A stretch of 8,798 bases of DNA, taken from contig CALKKN010000345.1 of assembly GCA_937995275.1 (NCBI GenBank), positions 1-8,798 on the forward strand. Direction: 5' to 3'. Origin of the DNA: an uncultured Lysobacterales bacterium (GTDB lineage Bacteria; Pseudomonadota; Gammaproteobacteria; Xanthomonadales; SZUA-36). The translations under genes were made by a program, and so were the position numbers. Shown one piece after another: positions 6,355 to 8,798 of this stretch. Numbering within the stretch: position 1 is the first letter of the stretch; every line of letters begins with the position of its first letter. The notes beneath the pieces were generated by a model, which was not told where the DNA came from, searched no databases, and saw only the letters and a list, made by a program, of their open reading frames with translations.

Positions 6355-8025
6355 ATGCTCACGTTCCTGCAAATTCGCGATTACGCCATCATCGACGCGC
6401 TCGACCTGGACGTTTGTGAAGGCTTCACCTGCATCACCGGCGAGACCGGGGCCGGCAAGTCCATCCTGGTCGGAGCCCTCGGCCTGCTCAGCGGCGACCG
6501 GGCCGATACCGGCGCCATTCGCACGGGCGCGGAACGGGCCGAACTGAGTGCCGGTTTCGAGCTGCCGGAGGACAGCCCGGCGCTGGCGTGGCTGCGCGAC
6601 AACGACCTCGACGAGGACGGCAGCTGTCTCCTCCGCCGCACCATGGCGTCGAACGGCCGGTCCCGCGCCTGGATCAACGGCATCGCCGTCACGCTTCAGC
6701 AACTGGCCGAACTGGGCGATCTGCTCATCGAAATCCACGGGCAGAACGAACACCTCCGGCTGGCGCGCGCCGAAGAGCAGTTTCGCCTGCTCGACAGCAG
6801 CGGCGCACATGCCCAGGAACTTCAGGACGTGCATCGTTGCTGCGAGACCTGGCGGACGCTGGCCGCGGAACGCGAGGCGCTGCTGGCCGAAAAGCCGCTG
6901 GATGCCGGCGAGCAGGACCTGCTTCAGTACCAGGTCAGGGAGCTGGAAAACGAGGCCCTGTCGGCCGACGAATTCAGCCAACTGGAGTCCGAGCACCGCA
7001 TGCTGGCCCGGGGCGGTGAACTCCTGGAAGAACTGGAGGCGGCGGCCCGCACGCTCGATGCCGAGCCGTCGGGCGCAGCGCGTACCCTGCATCGTGCGGC
7101 GGACCGCCTGGGACCACATGGCGCCCTGGACCGCGACATCGCCGCCGCCGCGGCCCTGCTCCGCGAGGCGGCCATCAACTGCGACGAGGCGCTTGGCAGT
7201 GTTCAGGCGGCCCTGGGTCGCCTGGATCTCAGTCCCGATCGGCTCTCCGATCTGGAACGCAAGCTGGGCGTGCAGCACGATCTCGCCCGCAAGCACCGGG
7301 TCCAGCCCGAGCAACTGCATCAGGTCCTGGAGGATTTGCGCGGCCGACTGGAGCGCGCCGGTTCACTCGAACAGCGGCTGGACAGCCTGGAGCGGGACCT
7401 CGAACTGGCGCTGGACGCCTACCGCGAGGCGGCGGCGGCGTTACATGCGCGCCGTACCGAACGTGCCGCGGAGCTCTCGGAAGCCGTCACGGCGCTGATG
7501 CCGCAACTCGGCATGGAGGGCGGCAGCTTTTCGGTCCAGGTCCGTCTCGACGGGGAGTTGCAAGCCGCGCCACGCGGCAGCGACCGCGTGGAGTTGCTGG
7601 TCAGCGCCAACGCCGGCATCCCGCCGGGCCCGCTGCGCAAGGTCGCTTCCGGCGGCGAGCTGTCGCGCATCAGCCTGGCCATCAAGGTGGCGTCGCGGAC
7701 CGCCGCCGCCGCGACCCAGGTGTTCGACGAGGTCGACGCCGGCATCGGGGGCGAGACGGCGCATGCGGTCGGCGCCCTGATCAGGAGCCTCGCGGCCGGG
7801 GGGCAGGCCCTGTGCGTCACTCACCTGGCGCAGGTGGCCGTATTTGCAGACCAGCAGGTCCGGGTCGCCAAGAGCAAGGAAGATCCCGGCACCCGCGTCC
7901 GAACCGACGTGCTGGAGGACCAGGAACGCGTCGACGAAATCGCGCGCATGTTGGGTGGCCGCCTCTCAGCGCAGAGCCGTGCCCACGCCTCGGAGCTGCT
8001 GGCCGCGACTTCACGGCAGCATTAA
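6355..8025 (+). CDS. recN: DNA repair protein RecN (SMC-like ATPase)
   Basis: RecN is a cytoplasmic SMC-family ATPase that acts early in RecA-dependent repair of double-strand breaks. It has 556 residues (E. coli 553). The N-terminal ATPase half has Walker A GETGAGKS at 29-36, followed by RSRAWINGI (102-110) and the EIHGQNEH segment (126-133). The middle (about 155-375) is a charged Leu/Ala/Glu/Arg-rich pair of coiled-coil arms. The C-terminal half has the ABC signature SGGELSR at 432-438, Walker B QVFDEVDAG at 455-463 and the His490 switch in CVTHLAQVA. The ATG at 6355 is the first start after an in-frame stop at 6328-6330 and aligns with the E. coli N-terminus. The ribosome site is poor, with only a GC-rich AGCGGCAGCTGCGG before it. 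It diverges from grpE and converges with fur. Confidence 0.97.
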   Translation: MLTFLQIRDYAIIDALDLDVCEGFTCITGETGAGKSILVGALGLLSGDRADTGAIRTGAERAELSAGFELPEDSPALAWLRDNDLDEDGSCLLRRTMASNGRSRAWINGIAVTLQQLAELGDLLIEIHGQNEHLRLARAEEQFRLLDSSGAHAQELQDVHRCCETWRTLAAEREALLAEKPLDAGEQDLLQYQVRELENEALSADEFSQLESEHRMLARGGELLEELEAAARTLDAEPSGAARTLHRAADRLGPHGALDRDIAAAAALLREAAINCDEALGSVQAALGRLDLSPDRLSDLERKLGVQHDLARKHRVQPEQLHQVLEDLRGRLERAGSLEQRLDSLERDLELALDAYREAAAALHARRTERAAELSEAVTALMPQLGMEGGSFSVQVRLDGELQAAPRGSDRVELLVSANAGIPPGPLRKVASGGELSRISLAIKVASRTAAAATQVFDEVDAGIGGETAHAVGALIRSLAAGGQALCVTHLAQVAVFADQQVRVAKSKEDPGTRVRTDVLEDQERVDEIARMLGGRLSAQSRAHASELLAATSRQH

Positions 8026-8044
8026 CTGAGTCGTCCTTCCCTTC

Positions 8045-8068
8045 TTTCGCTTGCTGACGCAAGCGAAA
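8045..8068. repeat. 10-bp stem hairpin after recN in the convergent recN-fur gap
   Basis: TTTCGCTTGC (8045-8054) and GCAAGCGAAA (8059-8068) are perfect inverted copies around the loop TGAC, starting 20 bases after the recN stop. Neither strand has a T-run after the stem, although the stem itself ends in A:T pairs. It could act as a poor bidirectional terminator or as a 3' end stabiliser for the recN message. Assignment as a terminator is uncertain. Confidence 0.5.
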
Positions 8069-8108
8069 ACCGGCTGCGCCCAACTGCATTGTCTGGCCGG
8101 CGCTCTGA

Positions 8109-8131
8109 TCGGCATCGCTACGCGGTGCCGA
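8109..8131. repeat. Second hairpin in the recN-fur gap
   Basis: TCGGCATCGC (8109-8118) pairs with GCGGTGCCGA (8122-8131) around a 3-base loop: ten pairs, one of them G-T on the plus strand and a mismatch (C-A) on the minus strand. It lies 39 bases after the fur stop in the fur direction. No T-run follows on either strand. With the neighbouring hairpin it makes up most of the structure in this 144-base gap. It may end or stabilise the fur or recN transcripts. Confidence 0.4.
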
Positions 8132-8169
8132 CCAACCGCTCCGGCAGGAGTCTCACGTGCCGCGGCCGT

Positions 8170-8574
8170 TCACTTGCGGCGCGGACGGACGTAAATCACC
8201 AGGCTGTGATCCTCGATATCGTAGCCGTGGGCATCGGCGATCTTCTTCTGCGCCGCCTCGATTTCCTCGCTGACGAACTCGATGACCTTGCCGGTCTCGA
8301 CGCACACCATGTGGTCGTGGTGTTCGCCCGAATCCAGTTCAAAATAAGCCTGGCCGCTCTCGAAATTGTGCTTTACCACGAGCCCGGCCGACTCGAACTG
8401 GCCGAGAACCCGATAGACAGTGGCCAGCCCGATCTCCTCGCCAGCCCCCATCAGGCAACGGTAGATGTCGTCGGCCGTCAGGTGCTTGTTGCGTTGCGTC
8501 TCGAGAATCTCGAGGATGCGCTTGCGCGGATGCGTGACCTTCAGGCCTGCTTTCTTAAGATGTCGCTGTTCCAA
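8170..8574 (-). CDS. fur: Ferric uptake regulator Fur
   Basis: A dimeric iron-responsive repressor that, with Fe(II), binds operators of iron-uptake genes. From the TTG at 8574 it has 134 residues, the same as P. aeruginosa Fur. The N-terminus LKKAGLKVTHPRKRILEIL (6-24) opens the winged-helix domain, whose recognition helix is GLATVYRVL (49-57). HNFESGQAYFEL (69-80), HHDHMVCVETGKVIEF (85-100) and the late His123 provide the metal sites. The CxxC zinc motif of E. coli Fur is absent (CVET, with Cys91 alone), and the C-terminal Cys/His tail is missing, as in pseudomonads. The open frame extends to a TTG at 8640 (156 residues). That start would lie almost on the predicted transcription start and adds 22 unrelated residues. 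An AGGAGAGG ribosome site lies 8 bases before 8574. It converges with recN. Confidence 0.95.
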   Translation of the reverse strand: MEQRHLKKAGLKVTHPRKRILEILETQRNKHLTADDIYRCLMGAGEEIGLATVYRVLGQFESAGLVVKHNFESGQAYFELDSGEHHDHMVCVETGKVIEFVSEEIEAAQKKIADAHGYDIEDHSLVIYVRPRRK

Positions 8575-8621
8575 TGGGCCACCCTCTCCTGCCGTTGATC
8601 GCTGCCCGGTCGCGAGGTTCG

Positions 8622-8642
8622 GATTGGCACTACTGGCCAATC
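8622..8642. repeat. 21-base inverted repeat in the fur leader (7-7-7)
   Basis: GATTGGC (8622-8628) and GCCAATC (8636-8642) are perfect inverted copies separated by 7 bases. The repeat lies directly downstream of the predicted fur start point, between fur and the divergent frame at 8703. It could be an operator for a dimeric regulator or a hairpin at the 5' end of the fur message. It does not resemble a Fur box. Confidence 0.5.
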
Positions 8643-8649
8643 GGGCTTT

Positions 8650-8658
8650 ATTGTATCA
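8650..8658 (-). promoter_or_regulatory. Extended -10 promoter of fur
   Basis: On the minus strand TGATACAAT (8658-8650) gives a TGN extension followed by TACAAT, 5 of 6 matches to TATAAT. No good -35 element lies upstream, which is common for extended -10 promoters. Transcription would start near 8643, about 69 bases before the TTG at 8574. The overlapping AATGATA (8661-8655) resembles half of the Fur box consensus, but the other half does not match. Autoregulation is possible but not shown. Confidence 0.5.
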
Positions 8659-8702
8659 TTCACGCATTCCGCGCCACCCAAAATTTCCGATCCGCCAACC
8701 CG

Positions 8703-8798
8703 ATGAACCTACGCACGCTTTTGTCCCTGCTGCTACTGCTGTCGTTCGTGGCCAGCAGCCTGGGTATGATCGTGGTGGGACGCATCATCGGCACCCTG
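8703..8798 (+). CDS. Unidentified protein with hydrophobic N-terminus (cut by window edge)
   Basis: An open frame of 32 codons from ATG 8703 to the right edge, starting MNLRTLLSLLLLLSFVASS and ending MIVVGRIIGTL. After one Arg the segment is a run of Leu and other hydrophobic residues, consistent with a membrane anchor or a signal peptide with a possible cut after the VAS region. In many gammaproteobacteria the gene divergent from fur is bamE, a lipoprotein of the outer-membrane assembly complex. No lipobox Cys is present in the visible part, so this is probably not bamE from this start. There is no clear ribosome site. Only weak promoter-like sequence (TATCAT at 8654-8659, overlapping the fur -10) lies upstream. 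I do not recognise the protein. Confidence 0.5.
   Translation, partial: MNLRTLLSLLLLLSFVASSLGMIVVGRIIGTL

Noticed and set aside
6316..7320. 334-codon minus-strand frame opposite recN
   Set aside because: In register with recN codons and lacking any recognisable motif; the recN reading is certain.
8640..8661. Fur box overlapping the fur promoter
   Set aside because: Only one half (AATGATA) resembles the consensus; the other half does not match. Kept as a remark in the fur promoter entry rather than called as a site.
1..8798. Mobile elements, CRISPR arrays, tRNA or rRNA genes, defence or toxin-antitoxin genes
   Set aside because: None seen on either strand. All long stretches are accounted for by conserved housekeeping genes with even composition.

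Overview
The window is a GC-rich (roughly two thirds G+C by eye) chromosomal stretch from a gammaproteobacterium. Three things point there: the gene order grpE-dnaK-dnaJ-dapB-carA-carB with recN divergent from grpE, which is a familiar gammaproteobacterial arrangement; the high similarity of DnaK, DnaJ, CarA and CarB to the enterobacterial and pseudomonad proteins; and a Fur protein of the short Pseudomonas type. The genus cannot be fixed from this sequence. Nothing looks mobile: there is no insertion sequence, integrase, tRNA, rRNA, CRISPR or phage gene, and base composition is even throughout.

Layout. On the minus strand, reading from about 6290 down to 1, lie grpE (6173-5583), dnaK (5488-3566), dnaJ (3434-2304), dapB (2301-1564), carA (1488-310) and the first 103 codons of carB (309-1, cut by the window edge). 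On the plus strand, recN (6355-8025) diverges from grpE and converges with fur. fur lies on the minus strand, and its most likely start is a TTG at 8574 rather than the longest open frame at 8640. At the right edge a plus-strand frame starting at 8703 encodes a hydrophobic N-terminus and runs out of the window. No stretch over 300 bases lacks a gene.

Regulation visible in the DNA. grpE and dnaK each have a near-consensus sigma-32 (heat-shock) promoter, both with a 13-base spacer and a full match to the CCCCATNT -10 element. A strong GC-rich hairpin followed by a T-rich tract sits between dnaK and dnaJ, so dnaK transcription should end or be attenuated there. dnaJ-dapB has its own weak candidate promoter just downstream. 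dapB is only 2 bases from dnaJ. carAB has a good sigma-70-like promoter in the dapB-carA gap, and carA and carB abut (TGA directly followed by ATG). fur has an extended -10 promoter and a 21-base inverted repeat in its leader.

Functionally, GrpE, DnaK and DnaJ form the Hsp70 folding machine. DapB makes tetrahydrodipicolinate for lysine and peptidoglycan. CarA and CarB make carbamoyl phosphate for arginine and pyrimidines. RecN acts in double-strand-break repair and Fur in iron regulation. I found no evidence of an undescribed system. The points most worth a second look are regulatory (the dnaK/dnaJ terminator, the paired sigma-32 promoters, the fur leader repeat, gene-start corrections) and the unidentified membrane or exported protein beside fur.
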